DNA of 64,000 nucleotides from Arthrobacter sp. TPD3018 (GCA_003075315.1 QDFQ01000001.1:620001-684000); one strand, 5' to 3'. Shown: positions 39,502-49,110, numbered from the stretch's first letter. Numbers and translations are program-made. Notes: generated from the sequence alone by a model not told the origin.

Positions 39502-40377
39502 TCAGCCCTCCTGCTTCGCCTGTTCCTCATAGAAGGCACGCACCACGTCCCACGCCTCTTCGGCCGTTTCGACGTAGGTGAAGATGCCGAGGTCGCGCTG
39601 GCTGACGACGCCTTCGTCGACCAACGCCTGGAAGTTCACCACCTTTTCCCAGAATTCGCGGCCGAATAGCAGCACCGGGATCGGCTTGATCTTGCCGGTC
39701 TGGATCAGCGTCAGCAGTTCGAACAGTTCGTCGAACGTGCCGAACCCGCCGGGGAAGGCCGCCAGTGCGCGGGCGCGGAGCAGGAAGTGCATCTTCCTGA
39801 GCGCGAAATAGTGGAACTGGAAGCTCAGCGCCGGCGTGACATAGGGATTGGGCGCCTGTTCGTGCGGCAGGACGATGTTCAGGCCGATCGATTCGGCGCC
39901 GACATCGGTCGCGCCGCGGTTGGCCGCTTCCATGATCGACGGGCCGCCCCCGGAGCAGACGACGAACTGGCGCATCCCCTTCTGATCGCGCGGCACGCGG
40001 CTGGCGATCTGGGCGAGTTCGCGCGCGACCTCGTAATAGCGGCTCTTGTCGACCAGTCGCTGCGCGATCGCACGGCTCGTGTCGTCGGTGGCGAGCTCCA
40101 GCATCGCCTGTGCCTTGGCAGGCTCGGGAATACGCGCCGAGCCGTACATGACGAAGGTGGAGGCGATCTTCGCCTCTTCCAGCAGCAGTTCGGGTTTCAG
40201 CAGTTCGAGTTGGAAACGGACGGGGCGCAGATCCTCGCGCAGCAGGAAGTCCATGTCCTGGAAAGCGAGCTTGTAGGCGGGATGCTCGGTCTGCGGCGTC
40301 GAAATCGCCTGTTGGGCGGAGGCGGCATCCTGGCTGGCGCGGGGGAAGACCCGCTCGGGTACGCGTGTATCGGTCAT
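39502..40377 (-). CDS. LOG-family (TIGR00730) Rossmann-fold protein
   Basis: 291 residues, longer than the 190-residue cytokinin-activating LOG enzymes by an N-terminal segment of about 85. Motifs: FVVCSGGGPSIMEAANRGA for nucleotide binding and the signature PGGFGTFDELFELLTLIQTGK; both are intact, so a nucleoside monophosphate phosphoribohydrolase (PpnN-like) activity is likely. ATG 40377 is chosen because TDTRVPERVFPRAS is the usual N-terminus. Converges on the cytochrome c gene with a repeat in between. Confidence 0.87.
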   Translation of the reverse strand: MTDTRVPERVFPRASQDAASAQQAISTPQTEHPAYKLAFQDMDFLLREDLRPVRFQLELLKPELLLEEAKIASTFVMYGSARIPEPAKAQAMLELATDDTSRAIAQRLVDKSRYYEVARELAQIASRVPRDQKGMRQFVVCSGGGPSIMEAANRGATDVGAESIGLNIVLPHEQAPNPYVTPALSFQFHYFALRKMHFLLRARALAAFPGGFGTFDELFELLTLIQTGKIKPIPVLLFGREFWEKVVNFQALVDEGVVSQRDLGIFTYVETAEEAWDVVRAFYEEQAKQEG

Positions 40378-40416
40378 CCGAGGGAAGTAGAGCAAAGCTT
40401 CCGCCTGCTCAACGGC

Positions 40417-41091
40417 CTATCGGCAAAGGCCGGCGTGATCATCCTCCAGGTGCAAATGGTTGCGATGTGCCGCGTTATACGCCGGGGACAGGACCGTGCC
40501 GAACCGCCGGCAAGCCGAGGCGTGAATCGTCGTCAGGAAGCGTTGCACCGCCGGGTCCGGCGAGCTCCAGTCGTTGAGGATCGAGACGCGCCGCCCGTCC
40601 TTCAGCGTGACGCCGCCGATATCGATCGCGTTGGCGATCGCATGACCGGAGCGTCGCCCCCCATAGGCGGTGCCGACGACGTTGCGGCAGGCATAGCTGC
40701 CCATGCTCTGCACACTTGCCAGTTCGCTGCCCAGAATCTGATACGCGGCCGGGGCCACCGCGTTGCGCACCCATGCCGAAAAGGCGCGCGCTTCCCCGCA
40801 GCGAACCGCGCCCAGGCCGGGAACGGGTACGCCGATCTCTACGAGTTGCACCGCGCCGGACAGGCCGCAGCCGTTGCCGTAATCCTTGTCCGGCAGCACG
40901 CGATAGGCGACGTTCATGCTCCGCAGGTCGGCGAGACATTGCGCGGTTTCACGGATTGACGGGGTGGCGATCGACGCGCGTGGCGCTTGCGCCGGCGCTG
41001 GTGCGGGACGTTCGCGGCTGCCGCAACCGGTGAGCGCGAGCAGTGCCGCGGTCGAAAGTCCGGCCCGGCGACGGTCAATTCGGAAGGTCAT
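40417..41091 (-). CDS. Extensin-like family lipoprotein
   Basis: 224 residues. Signal MTFRIDRRRAGLSTAALLA with lipobox ALTGC at about residues 19-23. The rest is the extensin-like C-terminal domain (DUF882/PF06904 class) with VQLVEIGVPVPGLGAVRCGEA (first 20: VQLVEIGVPVPGLGAVRCGE), RRSGHAIANAIDIGG, and HRNHLHLED, whose His and Asp residues look like the D,D-peptidase/LAS metal-site of M15-like enzymes. Predicted envelope peptidase or wall binding. Its start overlaps the 3' end of the DUF4328 gene by 17 bases, so they are one transcript. Confidence 0.85.
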   Translation of the reverse strand: MTFRIDRRRAGLSTAALLALTGCGSRERPAPAPAQAPRASIATPSIRETAQCLADLRSMNVAYRVLPDKDYGNGCGLSGAVQLVEIGVPVPGLGAVRCGEARAFSAWVRNAVAPAAYQILGSELASVQSMGSYACRNVVGTAYGGRRSGHAIANAIDIGGVTLKDGRRVSILNDWSSPDPAVQRFLTTIHASACRRFGTVLSPAYNAAHRNHLHLEDDHAGLCR

Positions 41092-41806
41092 GCTCCGCTA
41101 TAGGCGTATCGAAGCTTGCGGGCACCTGACCGTCGGCTGATGGTGCCGGAAACGCCCCGGTGTGTAGCGCCGCATGCTGCATCGCGGTCAATTTGCGGAT
41201 GATGCCGATCAGCACGATGGCGAGCGGCAGGTCGATCAACAGGTTGAGCGCGGTGAGCGAATGGGCCGCCATCAACTGGTCGGTCGTATCGGTATGGCGC
41301 CAGGCGCGGAACGTGAGATTGCCCCAGAAATTGGTGACGATCCACAGCCCCCACCAGAGCCGCAGTGCCCAGGGAACCTCCACCGCTGCGATGTCGCGCG
41401 GATTGATGGTCGCCCGCCAGGTCTCGCTGACGCCCTTGAAAGGCATGTAGAAGTTCGCGAACGGTATGAAGAACCAGCCGATGGACCAGCGTGGCGAGAC
41501 GGTCATCTGATCGCCGGAGTCTTGTGCGAAGCCGTGCGCATTGCGGTTAGTGACCAAAATCCAGCGCAGGATCGCGAAACCGGCGATGCAAAAGGCGATA
41601 CCGGACAGCGCCGAGGTCGGCAGGTTGATCGCATCGGACAGGCGCGCCTGACGCATTACGTCCGGCGTCACCCCGCCCGAAAACTGGTTGAGCACGGAGA
41701 TGGTATAGACGGACGATGCCGCGTCGATCGCAGTCAGCGTTATCCAGGCCGCCGTCGCGATGACGGCGAATCGGCCTGCCTTCGTCGGATCGCGTTGTTC
41801 GTACAT
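41075..41806 (-). CDS. DUF4328-family membrane protein
   Basis: 243 residues with about five to six hydrophobic helices (FAVIATAAWITLTAI, LSGIAFCIAGFAILRWIL, RWSIGWFFIPFANFYMPF, LWWGLWIVTNFWGNL, LLIDLPLAIVLIGIIR). The WFFIPFANFYMPFKG-x-x-E-x-W motif is typical of DUF4328. Function unknown. ATG 41806 follows AGGAGGCGG. First gene of the pair with the extensin-like lipoprotein; it overlaps that gene by 17 bases. Confidence 0.8.
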   Translation of the reverse strand: MYEQRDPTKAGRFAVIATAAWITLTAIDAASSVYTISVLNQFSGGVTPDVMRQARLSDAINLPTSALSGIAFCIAGFAILRWILVTNRNAHGFAQDSGDQMTVSPRWSIGWFFIPFANFYMPFKGVSETWRATINPRDIAAVEVPWALRLWWGLWIVTNFWGNLTFRAWRHTDTTDQLMAAHSLTALNLLIDLPLAIVLIGIIRKLTAMQHAALHTGAFPAPSADGQVPASFDTPIAEHDLPN

Positions 41807-41919
41807 GGTCCGCCTCCTCGTCACGATAGGACCGTATTCGACTCATACGGCAGGTGAAAGATCAATCCGTCCTCGGCCGATCCGGACTTGCCAGCCCGCG
41901 TCCGCATCTCTAGGGCCGT

Positions 41920-41968
41920 CGGCGGGCCACGCCGTCCCAACGCGGCGCGCGCTCTCTGTGAGGAGAGA
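41920..41968 (+). ncRNA. Two-hairpin leader of serC, similar to the alphaproteobacterial serC RNA motif
   Basis: Hairpin one CGGCG-GGCCA-CGCCG at 41920-41934 and hairpin two CTCTC-TGTGAG-GAGAG at 41952-41967, whose right arm is the ribosome binding site of serC five bases before its TTG. The arrangement (leader of serC, two hairpins, RBS in the second) is that of the serC element described in alphaproteobacteria; I compare from memory, without an alignment. Confidence 0.5.
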
Positions 41969-41972
41969 TACA

Positions 41973-43124
41973 TTGACGGATACTGCCACCGCACCCGCGT
42001 CGGGTGTGAAGCCTGCGACCAAGCCGGCACGCCCCTTCTTCAGCTCCGGTCCCTGCGCCAAGCCTCCGGGCTGGGATGCGTCGAAGCTCGCTACCGAATC
42101 GCTCGGCCGTTCGCACCGCTCCAAGATCGGCAAGCAGCGCCTCCAATATTGCATCGATCTGATGCGCGAGCTGCTGAACCTGCCCGACACGCACCGCATC
42201 GGCATCGTGCCGGGTAGCGATACCGGCGCGTTCGAGATGGCGATGTGGACGATGCTCGGCGCGCGTCCCGTGACCGCGCTCGCCTGGGAAAGCTTCGGCG
42301 AAGGCTGGGTGACGGACGCCGTCAAGCAGCTCAAGATCGACCCCACCGTCATCCGCGCCGATTACGGCCAGCTGCCCGATTTGAATGCGATCGACTGGTC
42401 GACCGACGTGCTGTTCACTTGGAACGGCACCACCAGCGGCGTGCGCGTGCCGAACGCGGACTTCATTCCCGCGGAGCGCGAGGGCCTGTCCTTCGCCGAT
42501 GCGACCAGCGGCGTGTTCGCCTATGACATCGACTGGTCGAAGATCGATGTCGCGACGTTCAGCTGGCAGAAGGTGCTGGGCGGCGAGGGCGGTCATGGCG
42601 TCCTGATCCTCGGGCCCCGTGCGGTCGAGCGGTTGGAAAGCTACACGCCGGCCTGGCCGTTGCCCAAGGTGTTCCGCCTGGTATCCAAGGGCAAGCTGAC
42701 CGAGGGCATCTTCAAGGGTGAGACGATCAACACGCCGTCGATGCTGGCGGTCGAAGATGCGATCGCGAGCCTCGAATGGGCGAAGTCGCTGGGCACGGGC
42801 GGTCTGATCGCACGCTCGGACGCCAATGCCGCCGCGCTCGACCGGATCGTCGACGCGCGCGACTGGCTCGGCCATCTTGCCGCGGACCCCGCGTCGCGGT
42901 CGAAGACCAGCGTGTGCCTGACCGTGGAGGGCGCCGACGAGGCGTTCATCAAGGCGATGGCCGGCGCGCTGGAAAAGGAAGGCGCTGCGTTCGACGTCGC
43001 CGGATATCGCGACGCCCCGGCGGGCTTGCGCATCTGGTGCGGCGCCACGGTCGATACCGCGGATATCGAGGCGCTCGGCCCGTGGCTCGACTGGGCCTAC
43101 GCGACCGCGAAGAACGCCGCCTAA
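41973..43124 (+). CDS. serC: Phosphoserine aminotransferase
   Basis: Second step of serine synthesis, PLP-dependent. 383 residues from the TTG at 41973, which stands behind the strong site AGGAGAG; no ATG fits in this frame before the conserved RPFFSSGPCAKPPGW. The chain has LGRSHRSKIGK, GIVPGSDTGAFEMAMW, LFTWNGTTSGVR, DATSGVFAYDIDW and the PLP lysine in TFSWQKVLGGEGGHG. This is the larger, alphaproteobacterial type of SerC. Its leader holds a hairpin that hides the RBS; a composite repeat separates it from serA, and both genes run in the same direction. Confidence 0.94.
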   Translation: MTDTATAPASGVKPATKPARPFFSSGPCAKPPGWDASKLATESLGRSHRSKIGKQRLQYCIDLMRELLNLPDTHRIGIVPGSDTGAFEMAMWTMLGARPVTALAWESFGEGWVTDAVKQLKIDPTVIRADYGQLPDLNAIDWSTDVLFTWNGTTSGVRVPNADFIPAEREGLSFADATSGVFAYDIDWSKIDVATFSWQKVLGGEGGHGVLILGPRAVERLESYTPAWPLPKVFRLVSKGKLTEGIFKGETINTPSMLAVEDAIASLEWAKSLGTGGLIARSDANAAALDRIVDARDWLGHLAADPASRSKTSVCLTVEGADEAFIKAMAGALEKEGAAFDVAGYRDAPAGLRIWCGATVDTADIEALGPWLDWAYATAKNAA

Positions 43125-43135
43125 CCCACTCACTT

Positions 43136-43229
43136 CGTCATTCCCGCGAAGGCGGGAATCCAGACACGCAGGTCGTCGAAGGAGTCGCAACGTCAGCGGC
43201 TCTGGATCCTCGCCTTCGCGGGGATGACG
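43136..43229. repeat. Composite inverted repeat (REPIN-like), subtype 4
   Basis: Left arm CGTCATTCCCGCGAAGGCGG(GAATCCAG), right arm CTGGATCCTCGCCTTCGCGG(GGATGACG); inner part shared with the copy at 62293-62388 (GAGTCGCAACGTCAGCGG against GAGCCGCACCGTTAGCGG). Lies inside the serC-serA gap of a co-directional pair. Confidence 0.88.
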
Positions 43230-43252
43230 ACCGAATTTGAAGGGATAGCTCA

Positions 43253-44830
43253 ATGCCCAAAGTCCTCATCAGCGACAAAATGGACCCCAAGGCCGCTCAG
43301 ATCTTTCGCGAGCGCGGTGTCGAGGTCGACGAGATCACCGGCAAGACGCCGGACGAACTGAAGGCGATCATCGGCCAGTATGACGGCCTCGCCATCCGAA
43401 GCTCGACCAAGGTCACCAAGGACATTCTCGAGCACGCGACCAACCTAAAGGTCGTCGGCCGCGCCGGCATCGGCGTCGACAATGTCGATATCCCCGCAGC
43501 GAGCGCCAAGGGCGTCGTGGTGATGAACACGCCGTTCGGCAATTCGATCACCACCGCCGAACACGCCATCGCGCTGATGTTCGCGCTCGCGCGCCAGCTG
43601 CCCGAGGCGGATGCGTCGACGCAGGCCGGCAAGTGGGAAAAGAACCGCTTCATGGGCGTCGAGCTGACCGCGAAGACGCTGGGTCTGATCGGCGCGGGCA
43701 ATATCGGTAGCATCGTCGCCGATCGCGCGCGCGGGCTTAAGATGAAGGTCGTCGCGTTCGATCCGTTCCTCACCCCCGAACGTGCGATCGAAATGGGTGT
43801 CGAGAAGGTGACGCTGGACGAACTGCTGGCGCGCGCCGACTTCATCACGTTGCACACGCCGCTGACCGACCAGACGCGCAACATCCTGTCGGCGGAGAAT
43901 CTCGCCAAGACGAAGAAGGGCGTGCGCATCATCAATTGCGCGCGCGGCGGCCTGATCGACGAGGCAGCGCTGAAGGAAGGCCTCGACGCGGGCCATATCG
44001 CCGGTGCTGCGCTCGACGTGTTCGTGGAAGAGCCGGCCAAGGCGTCGCCGCTGTTCGGCACGCCGAACTTCGTCAGCACGCCGCACCTCGGTGCATCGAC
44101 CACCGAAGCGCAGGTCAATGTCGCGATTCAGGTCGCGGAGCAGATGGCCGATTTCCTCGTCTCCGGCGGCGTCACCAACGCGCTCAACATGCCGAGCCTG
44201 TCGGCGGAGGAAGCGCCCAAGCTGAAGCCGTATATGGCGCTCGCCGAAAAGCTCGGCAGCCTTGTGGGGCAGCTCACTACCGGCGCGATCACGCGCATCT
44301 CGGTCCACACCGAAGGCGCGGCGGCCGACCTCAACGCCAAGCCGATCGTCAGCGCAGTGCTCGCCGGCTTCCTGCGCAACCAGACCGACACGGTCAACAT
44401 GGTCAACGCGCCCTTGCTCGCCCGCGATCGCGGTGTCGAGGTGCGCGAGGTGCGGACTGAACGCGAGGGCGATTACCACACGCTGCTGCGCGTGTCCGTG
44501 AAGACCGCGGACGGCGAACGCTCGGTCGCGGGGACGTTGTTCGGCGATCAGGCGCCGCGCCTGGTCGAGCTGTTCGGCATCAAGGTGGAGGCCGATCTTG
44601 CCGGCCCGATGCTCTACGTCGTCAATGAAGACGCGCCGGGCTTCATCGGCCGTCTGGGTACCACGCTGGGCGAGGCGGGTGTCAACATCGGCACCTTCCA
44701 CCTCGGCCGCCGTTCGGCGGGCGGCGAGGCGGTGCTGCTGCTCTCGGTCGACGAAGCGGTGAGCGCGGACCTGCTCGCCAAGGTCAAGGCGCTGCCCGGC
44801 GTGAAGACGGCCATGGGCCTGGCGTTCTGA
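43253..44830 (+). CDS. serA: D-3-phosphoglycerate dehydrogenase
   Basis: First, regulated step of serine synthesis, NAD dependent. 525 residues, the long type. N-terminal PKVLISDKMDPKAAQIF, NAD-binding LGLIGAGNIGSIVADRARG, INCARGGLIDEAAL, VEEPAKASPLFGTPN and the catalytic His in STPHLGASTTEAQ, then an intervening domain and a C-terminal ACT domain (about 450-525) for serine feedback. ATG follows GAAGGGATAGCTCA. Downstream of serC across a composite repeat. Confidence 0.96.
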   Translation: MPKVLISDKMDPKAAQIFRERGVEVDEITGKTPDELKAIIGQYDGLAIRSSTKVTKDILEHATNLKVVGRAGIGVDNVDIPAASAKGVVVMNTPFGNSITTAEHAIALMFALARQLPEADASTQAGKWEKNRFMGVELTAKTLGLIGAGNIGSIVADRARGLKMKVVAFDPFLTPERAIEMGVEKVTLDELLARADFITLHTPLTDQTRNILSAENLAKTKKGVRIINCARGGLIDEAALKEGLDAGHIAGAALDVFVEEPAKASPLFGTPNFVSTPHLGASTTEAQVNVAIQVAEQMADFLVSGGVTNALNMPSLSAEEAPKLKPYMALAEKLGSLVGQLTTGAITRISVHTEGAAADLNAKPIVSAVLAGFLRNQTDTVNMVNAPLLARDRGVEVREVRTEREGDYHTLLRVSVKTADGERSVAGTLFGDQAPRLVELFGIKVEADLAGPMLYVVNEDAPGFIGRLGTTLGEAGVNIGTFHLGRRSAGGEAVLLLSVDEAVSADLLAKVKALPGVKTAMGLAF

Positions 44831-44898
44831 TGACTGGCCGGGCAGCGCCGCGATACGGCGTTGCCCGGTTCGGCGGCTGGCGATAGGGCGGCGTGATC

Positions 44899-45999
44899 AT
44901 GACTCCCCTGCTTCCCGAAGGTTTTCGCGACCGCCTGCCGCCCCACGCCGATGCCGCCGCGGCGATCGAGGCGCGCGCCTTGGAGGCGGCGCGCCTTTAC
45001 GGCTACGAGCGCGCCGATCCGCCGTTGGTGGAATATGCCGATGCGTTGGGATCGCGCTTGAAGGACGGCGCGCTGACCGACGCGGTGCGTTACGTCGATC
45101 CCGTGTCGCAGCGGACGCTGGCGATCCGGCCGGACGTGACCGCGCAGATCGCGCGCATCGCGGCGACGCGCATGGGGCATCATCCGCGGCCCGTGCGCCT
45201 GTCCTATGCTGGGCCCGTGCTGAAGCTGCGCAGTCCCGAACTCGCGCCGGCGCGGGAATGGCGGCAGATCGGCTGCGAGCTGATCGGCCTCGATTCGATA
45301 CCCGCAGCACAGGAAGTGGTGTCGGTCGCGGTCTCGGCGCTGACCGCGGCGGGAGCGAGTGGCCTGTCGATCGACTTCACTTTGCCCGATCTGGTTGACA
45401 CGCTCGCCGCCGGGCCGTTCCCTGTTCCCGCCGACAAGATCGACACGTTGCGCGAGCGGCTGGACGCCAAGGATGCCGGCGCAGTGGCGGCGCTGGCGCC
45501 CGATTATCTGCCGCTGGTCGAGGCGGCGGGGCCGTTCGCATCGGCACTGGAACGACTGCGCGCCTTCGATCGCGATGGTGTGCTGGCGAGCCGGCTCGAT
45601 GGCCTGGCTGCGATCGCCGCGGGGCTAGGCGACGGCGTCACGCTGACGCTCGATCCGACCGAGCGGCACGGCTTCGAATATCAGACGTGGCTGGGGTTCT
45701 CGCTGTTCATCGCCGGGGCGCCGCGCGAGGTGGGCCGTGGCGGCACCTATACGGTGATGCACGAAGGCGGCGCGGAGGAGGCGGCAACCGGCTTCTCCCT
45801 CTACGCCGATGCGATTCTGGCAACCGCTGGCCCGGTCGAGCGGCGGCGGTTGTTCCTGCCTTTCGGCACGCCGGCCGAGGCGGGGGCGGCGATGCGCGCG
45901 GAGGGCTGGGTCACGGTCGCGGCGCTGGAGGCAGGCGATACGCCCGAGGCGCAGCTTGCGACGCACGTGTACGCCGACGGGGCGGCGCGGGCGCTCTAG
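44899..45999 (+). CDS. hisZ: ATP phosphoribosyltransferase regulatory subunit
   Basis: Class II HisRS-like protein that activates short-form HisG in histidine synthesis. 366 residues. N-terminus LLPEGFRDRLPPHADAA, motif 2 region RPDVTAQIARIAATRMG and PVRLSYAGPVLKL, and a C-terminal GFEYQTWLGFSLFIAGA, REVGRGGTYTVM stretch. It lacks the anticodon-binding domain of true HisRS. hisG is not in the window. A GTG two codons upstream could also start it. Same strand as serA and purA but separated by 68 and 195 bases. Confidence 0.9.
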   Translation: MTPLLPEGFRDRLPPHADAAAAIEARALEAARLYGYERADPPLVEYADALGSRLKDGALTDAVRYVDPVSQRTLAIRPDVTAQIARIAATRMGHHPRPVRLSYAGPVLKLRSPELAPAREWRQIGCELIGLDSIPAAQEVVSVAVSALTAAGASGLSIDFTLPDLVDTLAAGPFPVPADKIDTLRERLDAKDAGAVAALAPDYLPLVEAAGPFASALERLRAFDRDGVLASRLDGLAAIAAGLGDGVTLTLDPTERHGFEYQTWLGFSLFIAGAPREVGRGGTYTVMHEGGAEEAATGFSLYADAILATAGPVERRRLFLPFGTPAEAGAAMRAEGWVTVAALEAGDTPEAQLATHVYADGAARAL

Positions 46000-46193
46000 T
46001 ACCAACGCTCGTTTCATCCTCTCCCTCACACGTCGCCAGCGCAGCGCCGGAAGGGTGAGGCCGATCCACCACTACCCGGTTGACCCGCCGCGCGCATGCC
46101 GGTAGCTGCGCGCTCGTATTTCAGGACCATCCGTTGCGCCGAGTCCTGTCGAAGGGCGCCACGGACCACGCCGGCAGGCGGAGACCTGTATCC

Positions 46194-47483
46194 ATGGCCA
46201 ACGTAGCAGTCATCGGCGCGCAATGGGGCGACGAGGGCAAGGGCAAGATCGTCGATTGGCTCGCCGAGCGCGCCGACATGGTCGTGCGCTTCCAGGGTGG
46301 CCATAACGCCGGCCACACGCTCGTCGTCGGCGAGAACGTCTATAAATTGTCGCTGCTGCCGTCGGGCATCGTGCGCAGCACGCCCTCCGTCATCGGCAAT
46401 GGCGTGGTGCTCGACCCCTGGGCGCTCAAAGCCGAAATCGAGCGCCTGGGCGAGCAGGGGGTTTCAGCGACGCCGGAGACGCTGCGCATTGCGGATACCT
46501 GTGCGCTGATCCTGCCGCTGCACCGCGATCTCGACGGGCTGCGCGAGGATGCATCGGGTGCGGGCAAGATCGGCACCACGCGTCGCGGCATCGGTCCGGC
46601 CTATGAGGACAAGGTCGGCCGCCGCGCGATCCGCGTATGCGATCTGGCGCATCTCGACGATCTGGGGCCGCAACTCGATCGGTTGCTCGCGCATCACGAC
46701 GCGCTGCGCGCCGGGTTCGGAGCGGCACCAATCGATCGGGCGGGCCTGCTCGCCGAACTGCGCGCGATTGCGGGCTTCGTCCTGCCCTTCGCCAAGCCGG
46801 TGTGGCGTGACCTCAACGAAGCGCGTGGCCGCGGCAAGCGCATCCTGTTCGAAGGCGCGCAGGGCGTGCTGCTCGACGTCGATCATGGCACCTATCCGTT
46901 CGTCACCTCGTCCAACACGATCGCGGGTACCGCGGCGGGCGGATCGGGCCTGGGGCCGGCCGCGGTCGGCTTCGTCCTGGGCATCGCCAAGGCCTATACG
47001 ACCCGCGTCGGATCGGGGCCGTTCCCGACCGAGCTGGATGACGAAACGGGCGAGCGGCTGGGCCAGCGCGGTCACGAATTCGGCACGGTGACGGGGCGGA
47101 AGCGGCGCTGCGGCTGGATCGACACGGTGCTGCTGCGCCAGTCGGCGGCGGTAGGCGGCATCACCGGCATCGCGCTGACCAAGATCGATGTGCTCGACGG
47201 GTTCGAGACGGTGAAGATCTGCACCGGCTATCGCCTGAATGGGCAGGAACTCGATTATTTCCCGGCGCACGCCGCGGATCAGGCGAATGTCGAGCCGATC
47301 TATGAAGAGATGGAAGGCTGGCAGGAGTCGACCGCAGGCGCACGGAGCTGGGCGGACCTGCCGGCACAGGCGATCAAGTATATCCGCCGCGTCGAGGAAC
47401 TGATCCGCTGCCCTGTTGCCCTGGTATCGACCAGCCCCGAGCGGGAGGATACGATCTTGGTTCGCGATCCTTTCGCGGATTGA
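46194..47483 (+). CDS. purA: Adenylosuccinate synthetase
   Basis: GTP-dependent joining of IMP and aspartate for AMP synthesis. 429 residues. N-terminal [20 protein letters not shown] with the catalytic Asp and the GTP loop, [78 protein letters not shown] and [11 protein letters not shown] are all present. ATG behind GGCGGAGACCTG. Followed by a strong bidirectional terminator; 195 bases upstream hold no gene. Confidence 0.97.
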   Translation: MANVAVIGAQWGDEGKGKIVDWLAERADMVVRFQGGHNAGHTLVVGENVYKLSLLPSGIVRSTPSVIGNGVVLDPWALKAEIERLGEQGVSATPETLRIADTCALILPLHRDLDGLREDASGAGKIGTTRRGIGPAYEDKVGRRAIRVCDLAHLDDLGPQLDRLLAHHDALRAGFGAAPIDRAGLLAELRAIAGFVLPFAKPVWRDLNEARGRGKRILFEGAQGVLLDVDHGTYPFVTSSNTIAGTAAGGSGLGPAAVGFVLGIAKAYTTRVGSGPFPTELDDETGERLGQRGHEFGTVTGRKRRCGWIDTVLLRQSAAVGGITGIALTKIDVLDGFETVKICTGYRLNGQELDYFPAHAADQANVEPIYEEMEGWQESTAGARSWADLPAQAIKYIRRVEELIRCPVALVSTSPEREDTILVRDPFAD

Positions 47484-47489
47484 GGATGC

Positions 47490-47529
47490 AAAAAAGGGCC
47501 GGGTAGCCAAGCGACCCGGCCCTTTTTTT
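47490..47529. terminator. Bidirectional rho-independent terminator
   Basis: AAAAAA, stem GGGCCGGGT/ACCCGGCCC with a nine-base loop, then TTTTTTT. It ends purA on the plus strand and, read the other way, the Thr/Gly repeat protein gene on the minus strand. Confidence 0.9.
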
Positions 47530-47545
47530 AGGCGTCAGCCGTCGA

Positions 47546-47971
47546 TTACGGGGTCGGCGTGGTGGTGCCGGTCGTGCCGCCCATGGTGCCACCCATCGTT
47601 CCGGTGGTCGACGTACCGCCCATGGTGCCGGTCGTGCCGGTGCCGCCCATCGTGCCCGTCGTCGTGCCCGTGCCGGTGCCGGTGGTGCCACCCATCGTAT
47701 CGGTCGTGCCCGGGGCGGGGGTGGTGGTCGTCGTCGAATTCGTCGTGCCGGTCGTGCTGCCGTTCATGCCGGCGGTACCGCTACGGCCACGCTTCATCGA
47801 CTTGGACGAGCGGCTCTGTGTCGTGGTGGTGGTGGTGCTCTGGTCGGTGGGCGACGTGGTCGTCGTCTGGCCGCCCATGGAACCGGTGGTCGAACCGCCC
47901 GTCGTGGTCTGGGCGAAAGCGGCGGTCGGGATCAGCATGGCAGCTGCCATGATTGGAAGGACCTTACGCAT
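47546..47971 (-). CDS. Secreted Thr/Gly/Met repeat protein
   Basis: 141 residues with a clean signal peptide MRKVLPIMAAAMLIPTAAFAQ. The mature part is low complexity: TTTTTTQSRSS, one basic patch SKSMKRGRSGTAGMNGS, then about seven units around GT-TGTMGGT ending in TTGTTTPTP. No known domain; similar low-complexity proteins are frequent in sphingomonads. The ribosome site is GGAGAGAAC. It shares the terminator at 47490-47529. The tandem codon repeats could change length between strains by replication slippage. Confidence 0.75.
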   Translation of the reverse strand: MRKVLPIMAAAMLIPTAAFAQTTTGGSTTGSMGGQTTTTSPTDQSTTTTTTQSRSSKSMKRGRSGTAGMNGSTTGTTNSTTTTTPAPGTTDTMGGTTGTGTGTTTGTMGGTGTTGTMGGTSTTGTMGGTMGGTTGTTTPTP

Positions 47972-48039
47972 TGTTCTCTCCTGCAAAAATTGCTTGACCC
48001 CAACGGGTTGGCATGGAGAGTGTTCCGCCCTGTGTGCCC

Positions 48040-49110
48040 TCAGCGGCCCGTCTGGCCCCGGTGAAGCAACGCTTGGTCCGCTAAGACCAATGCCATCATC
48101 GCCTCGACGACGGGCACGCCGCGGATGCCGACGCAGGGGTCGTGGCGGCCTTTTGTGGCGATTTGAGTCTCCTCGCCGGTGCGCGTGATCGTGTCGACGG
48201 GGGTCAGGATCGAACTGGTCGGCTTGAACGCGACGCGCAACGTGATCGGCTGGCCGGTGGCGATGCCGCCGGCAATGCCGCCCGCATGATTGGCGAGGAA
48301 GCGGGGGCCGGTATTGCCGGCGCGCATCGGGTCGGCATTCTGTTCGCCGGTCAGCGCCGCGGCGGCGAAGCCGTCCCCGATCTCGAAACCCTTCACCGCA
48401 TTGATGCTCATGCAGGCCGACGCGAGTTCGCTGTCGAGCTTGGCATAGAGCGGCGCGCCCCAGCCGGCGGGCACGCCCGTTGCCTCGCATGCCACGATCG
48501 CGCCGACGGACGAGCCGGACTTGCGCGCCGCATCGACGATCGCTTCCCAGCGGGCGGCGGCCGCAGCATCGGGGCAGAAGAAGGGGTTGGCGTCGATCTG
48601 TGCATCGTCGAACGCGGCGTAATCGATCCGGTCGCCGCCAATCGCCTCGACCCAGGCACGGATTTTGACCTGTGGGATCACCGCACGCGCCACCGCGCCC
48701 GCCGCGACCCGGCTCGCCGTTTCGCGCGCCGATGACCGCCCGCCACCGCGGTAATCGCGACAGCCATATTTGGCGTCATAGGCGTAATCGGCATGGCCGG
48801 GACGATAGGCGAGTGCGACCTCGGAATAATCCTTCGAACGCTGGTCGACATTCTCGATCATGAGGCTGATCGGCGTGCCGGTCGTCTTGCCTTCGAACAC
48901 GCCGGACAGGATGCGCACCTGATCGGGCTCGCGCCGCTGCGTGGTGAAGCGGCTGGTGCCCGGGCGGCGCTTGTCGAGCCAGGGCTGGATGTCGGTCTCG
49001 CTCAGGGCGATCCCCGGCGGGCACCCATCGACGACCGCGCCGATCGCCGGCCCGTGACTCTCGCCCCAGGTGGTGAAGCGGAACAGATGGCCGAAGCTGT
49101 TGATGCTCAT
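48040..49110 (-). CDS. aroC: Chorismate synthase
   Basis: Last step of the shikimate pathway, needs reduced FMN. 356 residues. Family signatures: [20 protein letters not shown] at the N-terminus, [39 protein letters not shown], and [31 protein letters not shown]. Its ATG overlaps the stop of the GNAT gene by four bases. Last gene of the run dnaJ-brkB-fabI-GNAT-aroC. Confidence 0.97.
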   Translation of the reverse strand: MSINSFGHLFRFTTWGESHGPAIGAVVDGCPPGIALSETDIQPWLDKRRPGTSRFTTQRREPDQVRILSGVFEGKTTGTPISLMIENVDQRSKDYSEVALAYRPGHADYAYDAKYGCRDYRGGGRSSARETASRVAAGAVARAVIPQVKIRAWVEAIGGDRIDYAAFDDAQIDANPFFCPDAAAAARWEAIVDAARKSGSSVGAIVACEATGVPAGWGAPLYAKLDSELASACMSINAVKGFEIGDGFAAAALTGEQNADPMRAGNTGPRFLANHAGGIAGGIATGQPITLRVAFKPTSSILTPVDTITRTGEETQIATKGRHDPCVGIRGVPVVEAMMALVLADQALLHRGQTGR

